Below are positions 33,901 through 43,909 of a stretch of DNA of 64,000 bases, in pieces. This DNA comes from Selaginella moellendorffii (taxonomy: Eukaryota > Streptophyta > Lycopodiopsida > Selaginellales > Selaginellaceae), in NCBI RefSeq assembly GCF_000143415.4, contig NW_003314361.1:427115-491114 (forward strand), in the 5' to 3' direction. Below the pieces are notes generated by a model. That model was not told the DNA's origin, made no database searches, and saw only the letters and a program-made list of their open reading frames with translations. The translations under genes were made by a program, and so were the position numbers. Every line of letters starts with the position of its first letter. The first letter of the stretch is position 1.

Positions 33901-36900
33901 TTAACTTTCTTCTGCCTCATCATCAACATAATGATTTCTTTTATACTTCCTCCTATAGTGGTATTGTGGGGAAGATTCACCTTGCATATGTTGAGCCATG
34001 GCTTCTGCATAGTCAGGGAGACTTCCAAAGCCTCCAATTCTAGAAACTCCAGGTGATTGTGATCTATAAAATAGAATGAAATATATATTGAAATTTTAAT
34101 AAACATAATTTACCTCCTTGAGGTTGAAGGCAACTCACGAAATCCTCTGAGCCGGCGTTTGAAGAAATGATGTTCTTCAATAGCAAACACCGACCTACCA
34201 GAGTCACGTGCTGCCTCCACCATAGAACCACTACCTACTGTGCAATCAATCACAATACCATCTGGTGGGCAATAGAGCTCAAGCAAGACTTGCATTGCTG
34301 ATGGAGTTCGGAATCGGTACCCTGGAAACGTGTTGCGGATCTGCTCATCCACAAGGTTGGGTATGATGTTAGTGGAACTGTCGTACCCAGGCAAAACACG
34401 TGCTGCACGTTCACTATCACGAAACCCATCATGTGTGTTTCTGCAGAAGGCATGATAGGTCCACATCATAACCTGGAAAATAAAAATGTTTAGAAATTAG
34501 ATAAAAATATAAAATACATACTTACCTTTTCAGGCTTCCCTTGGACGCCCCTCGTATCAACGCCAATAGGATCCATAATGCACCCGGAAGAGAATGACTT
34601 GAAATGAACTTCTGCTGCACACGTCATAAGCTCATACATCCAGTTGGGGTCATTCGGTAGGATGAAGACGACATGGCCAGCTTCGAGCATAAGTACTTCA
34701 GACAATAGGAATGCATCGCGCAAGTGGTCAGGTGTGAGAAAGTTCCAATCCTCAACTTTCCCATCGATATCTGAAAGACCATCTGGAAAGTCGAAGAGAA
34801 TGAAGTCCGCAACTGGGAGCACGGGCCTTTGTATCTTTCGGCACCAACGGTTGGACTGGCGGCGTATATCCATGTTGATGTCGTCTTCCGTGAAAGATGT
34901 CAATAATCTACTGTAAGAGCCAATGAAGATACCCACAATGCCTCGTTGTGTTATTGGGGACACAGGACGGACCTATAAAAGAGCTAAGTGAATGAAAAAA
35001 GTAATAAATAGTATGATACCGTCATATGGCGTGTTGTCGATGAGAGTTCCTCCAACTCCTCTTCACGAGCATCTCGTCGAGCTGGAATGAAATTACTGCC
35101 AACAGTCATTGCTGCAAAAAACATGTATTACCACCTTTAGTTTGTAAAATTCACTTTTGCTTACCTCGAGGTCGACGTGATATTCTGTGAACCACTTGAT
35201 CATCGTTATTTACTGGTAAAACCTGATCCGGATCTTGGTTGTTTGATGGTTGAATTGGAGCCTGTTCCTGACTGTCTGGTGGTGGAACATGAACTTGATC
35301 TGGAGCTTCCTCATCCTCGTCTCCATCGTCACTTGCATTGCCATCGTTGCTAGCATTGATAATTTCCTCGCAATCTAGTGTAGAGGTCTCCTTCCCTAGG
35401 AGCTCCAACTCCCAAGGGCATTCTATCTTCCGTGCCTTTGGAACTCTCGCAAACATTGTTGGATACATTCCTCCATCTCTTACACCCTTTGCAACAAGTC
35501 GAGTGCAAACTGGTGCCTCAAATGGCATGCCTCTATATCGAAGATACCTGTAAACAATATATTTAAAAAAACAGTCTTAGAAATCATATTATACCTATAA
35601 GCTGCACGTCGCATGAAATAAGGTTGACCATGTTGGCAATCATAAGTTGTTGTGCTTGTAGACTTCTCTGGCAGCCACCCCTCTTCGATCCCTTCCAATG
35701 ACGTGTTGATGTAGGTGTCGAAAGACATGAATGTGCCATCTGGATCGTCACCAATGTGTGGTGCCAAGAACTTCTCACCTTCACTTATAGTTTGCGTGAT
35801 GTAGACAGCCCTTCTCATCATGTTCTCAAATAGTTCTGGCAGTCCTTTCTCTCTGTTCATCAAGCAGACATTGAGGAACTCCAGAGTCTCTATCTGTTGC
35901 TTATATGGAAGCTTCGATTTTGCGATATTGTAAATCATATCATCTGGAATTTTGTTCACTGCAAAAGTAACATATGCATAATTAAAAAAAATGAAGTGTG
36001 ATAAAAAACTTACATTCATGAGAAGAAATTTCGGCTATAGTCTCTAGCCACTCCTTCGGCCTGCGATTGTCTGCAATGCATACTAGTTTCTTCAACTTTG
36101 AGGACTTTGCATGCTGAATTTTGTGCTCAATTTGTACAAACTCAGCTGAGAGCTCTTCCCGACTCTTCTCCGGATATGCAAGTTCGTAAGCATCCTGCTT
36201 GACCTTCACCAAAGGCTAAAAACAAAAATAATTAAAAGAGGCTTTTATAAAATAAAAGGGAAAGACATACCTTACACCACACAGCGAGCATAAAACTGAT
36301 TGGGTTGTTGAACCAAGTTGTACCGTCATTTCGAGTGCGTGAGTGCCGAACAAGTGTTGCGAGATCATCACCATAATGTTGGCGGATGTCATCCTCACTC
36401 AAGTCTGCCAAAAATCGAAGTTGCTCGATGTCATGGACAAGATTTTGTTTTTGAACAGCGAACTGCCCAAGCCTACATTTAAACACAACAAAACAAGTTA
36501 AAGTGGAGTTAGAGGTAAAATTATAAAACTTACGCATTGATCTTTTGGCAGGCCAAGATAAGTCTGTTGACATCCAAAGGTCCCCTCGCGTAGACATGGC
36601 CGACTGGAATGTTGATATGGTAGACAGGATCATCGCGAAAATGATCGTCGATACACTTCATCCAAGCTCCATATCGGTGGTTACCGTCAATAATTTGGAA
36701 CATTGTCCCCGCAAGCTGTCGAGTCTCAGGATGTCTGATAAGCATGTCATCAAATTCTAGGGACTTCCTCCTCCAAATAGGATCCCAGCTATTCACAATC
36801 TCGGGTGTGACAGTAATGATCTCCGTTGTTCCTGGCTTGCAAAAAGAGACTAGAAACATACCGATATTTGTTGCAAGGCCATTCTGTTTGAACAAGCTGT

Positions 36901-37458
36901 ATATATCCGGGTTGACATACTTGGATGTTGTGCGGACAAGGTTCGTCTGCTGCAAACGGCAAAGGGGGATTTCTCTGATCAAGTCACAAGGGCCTGGCCA
37001 CTTGAGCGCCTCAAGTGTTTGGTGAACTGCTTTTTCCCTTGTCCGCATAACAGTCTCTTGGAAGCGCTTGTCCACCACGTTGTCAGGAAGGTCTGCAACT
37101 CTTTCAGCTCTAGGTTGTTCCTCAGGTTCCCTATCGTGAACACCACTAGATTGCCCAACTTCAGGGATTTGCGTTGGTGGTGGTGGCGGTGGTGGCGGGG
37201 GCAAAGGCAATAGTGGCAGTGGTGGTGGCAATGGTGGTGGTGGCGGTGGCGGCGGGGGCAGAGGCAATAGTGGTAGTGGTGGTGGCAAGGGTGGTGGTGG
37301 TGGTGGCGATGGAGGTGGTGGAGGTGGTGATGGAGGTGGTGGAGGTGGCGATGGCGCTGGTGGAGGTGGTGATGGTGGAGGTGATGGTGGTGGAGGTGGT
37401 GAATCTCTATCTAAATGTGTCTCTGTTGTGCCAATGGACATGTCGATTGTGATGTCGT
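33901..37458 (-). CDS. ParB-like domain fused to beta-class N4/N6 DNA methyltransferase-like protein (5' end in gap)
   Basis: Nine exons join in frame on minus: 37458(gap)-36534, 36472-36271, 36215-36014, 35958-35595, 35547-35165, 35111-35020, 34972-34526, 34472-34114, 34063-33901. That is at least 1,045 aa with no internal stop. A long Ser/Pro stretch (37170-37410) comes first. Next is a ParB/sulfiredoxin-like region with IIDGNHRYGAW (36675-36690) after GLATNIGMFLVS. A middle region of unknown fold precedes an acidic linker (35230-35370). The C-terminal part resembles beta-class N4/N6 amino-methyltransferases: VADFILFDFPDG at the motif IV position (34780-34810) precedes a TRD-like stretch, then VIDCTVGSGSMVEAARDSGRSVFAIE as motif I (34195-34252), permuted as in PF01555. 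Motif IV is DFPD rather than DPPY/SPPY, so activity is uncertain. ParB plus N4/N6 methylase is known from bacterial and phage proteins. The start may be ATGCCGCCAAG near 37816, with an intron running into the gap. Confidence 0.78.
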
Positions 37459-37701
37459 NNNNNNNNNNNNNNNNNNNNNNNNNNNNNNNNNNNNNNNNNN
37501 NNNNNNNNNNNNNNNNNNNNNNNNNNNNNNNNNNNNNNNNNNNNNNNNNNNNNNNNNNNNNNNNNNNNNNNNNNNNNNNNNNNNNNNNNNNNNNNNNNNN
37601 NNNNNNNNNNNNNNNNNNNNNNNNNNNNNNNNNNNNNNNNNNNNNNNNNNNNNNNNNNNNNNNNNNNNNNNNNNNNNNNNNNNNNNNNNNNNNNNNNNNN
37701 N
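37459..37701. other. Assembly gap (243 N) at the 5' end of the methyltransferase gene
   Basis: Run of N flanked by proline-coding GGTGGT repeats on one side and GC-rich sequence on the other. It hides the first exon junction of the fusion gene. Confidence 0.98.
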
Positions 37702-39056
37702 CCGAGGTGGCCCGCCCGAGCTCGACCTCGGCCAGCAAAGAAGCAATCAAGAAAAAAAAGGGAAGAAATGGAATGGAAGTGGAAGCAATCAAATCGAAAC
37801 TCACCCTTGGCGGCATCTTTCCTCCCTCGATTTCTTGATCGTGCTAGATTTCTTGGGCGCTCAATCTCTCCCGCTCGCGCACTCAATCTCTCCTGCTCGC
37901 GCACTCAATCTCTCCTGCTCGCACACTCAATCTCTCCCGCTCGGGCACTCAATCTCTCCTGCTCGCGCACTCAATCTCTCCCACTCACGCGCTCAATCTC
38001 TCCTGCTCGCGCGCTCAATCTCTCCCGCTCGCGCGCTCAATCTCTCGATCTCTTGCACGCTCAATCGCTCGATCTCCTTCGCGCTCAATCGCTCGATCTC
38101 CTTCGCGCTCAATCCCTCGATCTCCTTCGCGCTCAATCTTTCGATCTCTCACGCGCTCCACTCACGATGCAAACAGTAACCTAATCTTGGCGGCTACCCT
38201 AACCCTAATCCTGACGGCTGCCCTAACCCTAACCAATCTCTAATCCTGGCCGTTCATTCCGAATAACCTAAATCTCAACCATCACAATATCTTTGATCTT
38301 ATTTTATCTTATCATTATTATTATATGTAAATTATGCTTCTTTATTTTGTATATTTTAATGATGGTATAACTAGCACCTATCAACATTTCTGTTATTAGA
38401 GATATGATATTATATTTTACAAATTATCTAGAAAGGATGCATTCTCATCACTATTTTGTACATATTTTGGAATCGTTACAAGAACTTCAAAGAGTATAAA
38501 TAAGGCACGTTAAAATATGTTGTACTATATCCATCTATGAATGGATGAATCCGCATCCAGAAATTTATTTTGTACTGTATTAGATCCTAAACAATAGGCA
38601 CGTGCTTTAAATGTCATTGAGCAGTGTTCACAATTATGGATAAAACTTGAGTTGTACTACGAATCAAATCTGTTATTAAAGAATAAGATTTGACAAGATT
38701 TATTATCATCTACCACTTAAAATTTGACAACTTGACATATCACACGTGCTGATAGTTAGATTGGATCTCTTGGTTTAACACGTTATAGCAGAATGTCATT
38801 ACTGGTATCATTATTAACTATCAAACTTCACGTGCTGAAAATCTTTCCTTGGATCTATATGTATACATGCATCAGACATCATAATAGATGACAGTAATAT
38901 TAATACTGTCACACTTACACATGTTAAATTTGCTATAGAATTTAAATTCATTTTGTACGTTGTCTTCTTATTACTCTATTTAAATTTCAATTATGTTTCA
39001 CTATAGATTTTTACAAGTAGCATAAAGAGAGAGAACTCCAAAACCTATTGAGAAGG
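37702..39056. promoter_or_regulatory. Divergent intergenic region between methyltransferase and transposase genes
   Basis: GC-rich up to 38270, then AT-rich. It holds a 22- and 24-bp tandem array (37860-38160) and AACCCTAA telo-box-like words near 38198-38236. A minus-strand ATGCCGCCAAG|GTGAGT start/donor candidate is near 37806-37816. The AT-rich part (38300-39050) has no ORF and presumably contains the transposase promoter. Confidence 0.5.
37860..38160. repeat. GC-rich 22/24-bp tandem repeat array
   Basis: About eight copies of a 22-bp unit (CTCAATCTCTCCTGCTCGCG plus CA) are followed by about five of a related 24-bp unit (CTCAATCGCTCGATCTCCTT plus CGCG). Copies differ by a few bases and have no spacers. 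The minus strand is purine-rich and would be the 5' leader of the methyltransferase gene. Confidence 0.85.
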
Positions 39057-42000
39057 ATGGAGAGGTTTCTTCTTCATTTTCGAGATCACCCACCTCTTTC
39101 ATTCTCTCAGAGTATTGTTTCTGAAAGTTTTTTATGTCGGCGTTTTGATCTTCGTCTTGGCTCTATTTCTTTAGAGGCTGTGATCCGCAACGACACCGGT
39201 ATAGTTGCATACTCGGAGTTTCTTCTTTCTGGTGTGGGCGAGGGTGGACAACAATGGGATTTACAAAATTCCAAGTCGAAGGAGATTCGAGTGTTTGGAT
39301 CTCCAGTCAAAATGCCAAAATGCGCTCCAGCGAAAGTGAATGTGAAGCAAGAGTCAGTCGTTATCCTCTCGTCCTCTTCTAGTTCAAGTGAAGATGTCAT
39401 GCTAGTGTCGGCGCCAAATTCACCAGCTCCAGCTCCAACTTCAGCAATATTCAAAGCCGTTAGCAATGCTTTCCAATTTTCACGCCTCTCAATCAACGTG
39501 CACTTGTTTTTGTATAGGCTTGTGAGTGAGCTTCCATCCTCCTACAACGGCAACATTTTCTTCGAGCTACCACCTCTTGTCAGCAGCACAGGTTCCAAAC
39601 GGAAGGGGATGGAAACCAAGCAGGATGTCCACAATTGGTGCAAGATCAAGACCACACACTTTCAACATTTTGAAGGCACAGTGTCTATAGTTCATTGTGG
39701 CGGGCATTTAGATTGTGTGGATGAAGCATGCAATCGAGACCGCTCTAGAAACTCTATATTTTTCGAAGGGTCTGCAGTCAATCCTCCAGCCTGTGACACC
39801 ATTGCTGTTGGATTCAAATGTCGATTCTGCAAAAATGCTCCTCTATGTCGTGCTATCTGCAAGGCCAAGATGTACTACTTTCTTCCACGGGATGGAGTGG
39901 CTGGAAGAGCTGCAGTGCATGTTGGCACACATATGCATCCAATGCAGGAAGGGATACAAAGGAGTTCTCTCAACCGTTTCAAAGATGCTGTACAGGAAGA
40001 GACTATGAGAAACTCATCTGCAACTCCGAAGCATATTCAGAAGACCGTCCTCAAGGATTTTATCGCAAATACCTTACTCAATCCAGGTTGCCAAAAGACT
40101 CAACTAAACGAGGCTAGCTTGCGGGACTTACTACGAGGAGTACAACCTGCTACTAGCCTAAGGAGGTACATCCATTATTTTTCATACGTTATAATAATAA
40201 TTTTTTCTTATATTATATTGTTTAGGATAAAATCTTGGATGTGTGAATCTCGAGAGGGGAAGTTGCAATCAAAAATTGACTCCATCCTTGAATTGAAACG
40301 GACCTGTCCATACGAGTTCATCCACGGAAGCTTGTTTCCAGACCAAGTTGTGAATGAGGAAGAGCGCCCCTTCGTCTTCAAAATGTCTACCATGGGCCCT
40401 GCCTCTGGTGTAGATCTTGTCTCCCGAATGGACATGTTTGGGTCCAGTGACCTTGCAAATGCATGGGTACATTTTGACCATATGGAGCATGTATCCGGTT
40501 GGACAACCATGGGAGCTCATGTATATGATCCAAGGTAATTTTTATTCTCATTATATTGAAATTGTTATAATATTTATGTTTTTATAGGCTACGTTGTAAT
40601 TTAACAATTGCGACAGCAGAGTTTAAAGTACAAGACCAGACAGCACAGGAAATATTTTGGAAGTCCCTCTCTGATATTGTCCTAAAGCGGACTGGTAAGC
40701 CTGCAAACTTTCGTGGTTTCATGGCAGATGGGGCTGGTGCAAACTGGAATGGTATCCGAGCAGTTTTTGGGAATGGTCAACCATTGGAAGGTCGTGAGAG
40801 GACTTGTGAGTTCCATTGGGCTCAAAGCCTAAACCAGCACTGCCACCTTATCAAGCCAGAGTTTCAATCAATATTTAAGGAGTTGTGCAAACAATGGCAG
40901 GTTGCACCTTCTGAAGAAGAGCATGAGGCAAAAGCAAACGAGATCCGAATGTGGTGGCGTGAAAATGGCCATACAGACGTAAGTTGCCTACCACAACTTG
41001 AGTCATGGTTAGGATGGTGGGAAGTTAGGATGTTCCAATGGGGACATCACTCTTTTCAGGTTGGTTTATATTTTTTCTTCTCCTTTTATTACCTTTTAAT
41101 ATTGCCTTTTCCATTAGGATCAACCACTTGAGGACCTCGCATACACCCCAACTGTGAATCTCTCCGAAAGTAAGCATTGGAGTTGGCGTTCCTCTGAGGC
41201 AGGGAAAGGGAAGATGAGTCTATACGAAGCCTGTCTATCAGATTTGATACGTGCTATAGAGCAATCTTCAAAAGCACTGGCATTCGAGGAAGGAAGATAC
41301 ATGGGAACAGGGCCTTCTGTTGAGATGTTACATGATAGGATGAAGAGAAAATTAACTCCACCCGCCCGAACAGTGGCAACTGCAGTTGAGGAAGTGGTCC
41401 GTGGCACATCTATGGAGTACACTCCTCGAGCTTCTATTGGTGATATGAAGACTGTCCGCTCAAAGCATCGTTTTTCCTTTACTGGGGAAGATGTTGGTAC
41501 GGACCTTGGAGCAAAAAGCTCCCACAGGCCTGATGTCGAGTACCATTCTGCTCCAAGACACCGCTCTCGGACTGAGCCACCTCAAGTGGCTGATGAAGAG
41601 AGTGCATCGCAACAGGTTGAAATTGCTTACCGTAACGTGGAGCCGAAGCAATGGGCAATCCGACGTGTGCCAGCAAAATCAAATGTAAGGTGTGTGGGGA
41701 TGCTTCCGAGGGGCAAGTGTTGGGCCTGGATTCGTGGTGAAAAATCTGCTTCTGTTCCAGCCCCATGTTTCTATGGGGAACGAAAGCAAGCAGGATTTTC
41801 AAGATGGTGCTGGCTATATTGTTGCAACACTGACGCCAACCATACGAAGCGGCTTGAAGACACTATAGTGACTAAACCTGATGCAGTACCTAAAGAATGG
41901 CCGGTTGCTAATGGGGTCGCGCTCACCTCGGATGAGATTGAAAACCTTGAGAAATCTGGTTTTAATCTTGAGAGGAGAGTTGGAGACATGAGTGACAGGA

Positions 42001-42395
42001 GCAGGACTATTCCTACAGAGATGCACAGGAGGCCAGCACGAAAAGGTAAAGCAGTTAAATTTATTAGTACCGTCTCCAAGCAGAAGCAAGGTAAAATAAA
42101 CTTGGCTCAAACACTTGAGTGTGAGATTCTCTCTACGAAGTACATCACTGCGCTTGCAAAGGAGTACATAGTCAAAACAGAAGGTGGAGAGTACACAATT
42201 GCCATTCACGACTTTCCTTCTTGCACATGTCCAGACTTTACGAAGCGCGAGGAACATGGGAAGGCATATGCTCCTTGCAAGCATATGTACTACATCTTCA
42301 TCAACATCTTGCACCAGGATCCTAAAGTGGATATTCATATACACCAAGCAAGCCTTACTATTGCTGAGTTGCAGAAAACTTTTGGAGCTAATTAG
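39057..42395 (+). CDS. Mutator-like (MULE) transposase with SWIM zinc finger (4 exons)
   Basis: Exons 39057-40165, 40226-40534, 40588-41059 and 41118-42395 join in frame to 1,055 aa; the ATG at 39057 is the first in frame. A Cys/His-rich N-terminal region (HCGGHLDCVDEAC, then CRFCKNAPLCRAIC and HVGTHMHP) looks like a zinc-binding DNA-recognition domain. The MULE transposase core covers about residues 440-580: WVHFDHMEHVSGW (Asp about 454), FRGFMADGAGANWNGI (Asp about 520) and CEFHW (C-x2-H at 546-549). A SWIM finger CTC...CKH is at residues 999-1019. The protein should cut at the terminal repeats and reinsert the element, leaving 8-9 bp duplications as seen. The frame is fully open. A CAATAAAAC polyadenylation-like signal follows at about 42429, only about 60 bases before the convergent gene's stop. 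Confidence 0.9.
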
Positions 42396-42486
42396 ATTTC
42401 TCCAACACTATCGATGTTTATTCTCTATCAATAAAACTTATTATACTTTATATAATTAATACAAATGTGCTTTTTCATTTCACTTT

Positions 42487-42939
42487 TCATTTTATATGCT
42501 TCCGAGTGTTCTTCTCGCAATACTGCCCATAGTACTCGTGTGTCTCCATTTCTGTCTTTACCATCTCAAAAAAGATTTCATGGTAGTCTTTCGGGTGCGT
42601 GATGTTGCAGTGTGTCGCAAGAGCATATATACCATCATACTGATCATTGCCATTGTTTCCACCAGACGCTAGAAAACATATGGGGCACTTCTTGAAAGTG
42701 GCAGAACTGCACTTTTCTAAAACAAGTAAGAGGGCATTCTTTTTCACCCAATTTGTTGCACCCTCTGTCATTGCATTTATCTCCAACTCATGATCACTAT
42801 CCTCACTATCCTCTCTTTCATTCTCTTGTGTGATTTGGTTATGCTGTGCAATGGGATAGTTATTGCATCTCCTAGCCCTTGAGCCCTGGGAAGAAAGATT
42901 GTGAGAGTTAAAATTACCAACACTAGAACCCATAGACAT
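42487..42939 (-). CDS. C2H2 zinc-finger-like protein of the Mutator-like element
   Basis: 150 aa from the ATG at 42939. The N-terminal third is Ser/Asn-rich, with an acidic EREDSEDSDHELE stretch. The zinc site is CPICFLASGGNNGNDQYDGI then HCNITH (C-x2-C, H-x4-H) near residues 93-121, followed by a helix EMVKTEMETHEYYGQY. Same layout as the protein at 33027, hence probable paralogues at opposite ends of the element. Convergent with the transposase, 91 bases between stops. A decayed version is recognisable in the second element copy at 63450-63680. Function unknown: nucleic-acid binding or anti-silencing would be speculation. Confidence 0.65.
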   Translation of the reverse strand: MSMGSSVGNFNSHNLSSQGSRARRCNNYPIAQHNQITQENEREDSEDSDHELEINAMTEGATNWVKKNALLLVLEKCSSATFKKCPICFLASGGNNGNDQYDGIYALATHCNITHPKDYHEIFFEMVKTEMETHEYYGQYCEKNTRKHIK

Positions 42940-43420
42940 TTGTGGGTGTATTTCCCTTTTTTCGAATGAGAGTGTGAATGAAGATCTATAAATTCTAGAC
43001 AGTATGCTACGACAAACCCCTCAAGAATGTATTCTACAAAGAACCAAGTCTTTCTTTTATATGCAATAAGCTTACATCAACGGTTATTTTTTTTCCTTTC
43101 AAACGGTTATATGGCTTCACATAGAATCTTATTTCAAATTTAATAATTTTTTAATTCTGACAAACCTAACATTTACTAGCCAAAAAGCATAGAGTACAAA
43201 TTTAAAGAAGTGACAAGAATACTCTTTTTTCAAACATTTTATTTTATGTTCTAACAAATGTCCCTATCATTGCATGTAGTAAATATTTAAATTATTAGAA
43301 CAAAATGTGTTCTTTAGAACATTTTTATCTATATAATATATAGAGAGTTATTAAATTATTAGGTTCACCATAACCTTAAAATTTTAAAATTTATAATGTT
43401 TGTACTAAATTACAATTGAA
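42940..43420. other. AT-rich right subterminal region of the Mutator-like element
   Basis: No ORF. It presumably holds the promoter of the C2H2 gene, and it aligns in reverse with 63215-63450 of the second copy. Confidence 0.5.
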
Positions 43421-43481
43421 AATTGAGCTCAACTTGTGAGCTCAACTCTTCAACTCGTGAGCTCAAGTATGGTCTGCGCCC
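43421..43481 (-). repeat. Right terminal inverted repeat of the Mutator-like element
   Basis: On the minus strand: GGGCGCAGACCATACTTGAG, then GAGTTGAGCTCACAAGTTGA. It matches the left terminus imperfectly and the 63153 copy well (AAGCGCAAACCACTCTTGAG). Confidence 0.7.
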
Positions 43482-43489
43482 GCCTAATG
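43482..43489. repeat. Right 8-bp target-site duplication
   Basis: GCCTAATG, identical to 31709-31716. The host LTR continues directly after it. Confidence 0.82.
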
Positions 43490-43809
43490 CAAGGACATGG
43501 GTATTCCACCAGCTAGCATGGAATGGAACTTAGGCTTAGACCCAAACCGGACGTAGAATAAGGACAAGCATGCAAGTAGGAGTTAGACTATGCCTCAAGT
43601 TAGTTGGCTATGCCCGACCTACCCACCATCCCTACTATACATTTGGAACCCCCCACAGCCCCCCCATTAGTAACACACACTTTGGGCTTTCACCCCAAGC
43701 CTCCCTTAGTATTAGGAGTTAGTCTCTGGGACAAGCTCAAAACTTATTAAATATGGAATGTCCCTAAATTGCGAATTTGGACACAGGATGAACACCATTG
43801 TGTTCAGGA
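43490..43809 (-). repeat. Family A LTR (minus), second half of the split copy
   Basis: Continues the LTR interrupted at 31716: GCAAGGACATGGGTATTCC, the C-run block and the CTTTGGGCTTTCACCCC block. It ends at about 43809 without reaching the LTR terminus. Confidence 0.75.
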
Positions 43810-43909
43810 CAGTAGGAGGAGTTGTACCACATGCCGTGAATGCCACCATCAATTGAGTTTTGTTGTTCAATTGCAAGCGCATAACATCAAGCAATTGGAC
43901 CAACTACTG
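43810..43909. other. Short stretch between the family A and family B LTRs
   Basis: About 100 bases without a gene, probably family B internal sequence next to its LTR; the primer-binding site is not clear here. Confidence 0.35.

Larger units (their letters stand above)
31717..43481. mobile_element. 11.8 kb Mutator-like transposon carrying a ParB-methyltransferase gene
   Basis: Exactly bounded by the GCCTAATG duplications in a family A LTR. The ends form imperfect inverted repeats of about 50-60 bp: left GGGGATGGTCCAAAGTTGAG and right (minus strand) GGGCGCAGACCATACTTGAG, both followed by repeated TTGAGCTCA/GAGTTGAGCTCAA words. Contents in order: small unknown ORF (+), C2HC finger protein (+), ParB-like/N4-N6 methyltransferase fusion (-), a GC-rich divergent intergenic region with tandem repeats, MULE transposase with SWIM finger (+), and C2H2 finger protein (-). 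The main genes have open frames and clean introns, unlike neighbouring elements. A second, decayed copy of the right end lies at 63153-64000 in inverted orientation. Confidence 0.88.

Noticed and set aside
37019-37452. Plus-strand Val/Met/Gly-rich ORFs opposite the proline stretch
   Set aside because: Antisense of the (GGT)n proline-coding segment of the methyltransferase fusion gene.
37860-38160. CRISPR-like regular repeats
   Set aside because: Units are contiguous with no unique spacers, in a eukaryotic transposon; a plain tandem array.
37415-38184. ORFs of 138-254 codons reading through the N gap and the tandem array
   Set aside because: Much of their length is N or the 22/24-bp repeat; no conserved protein.
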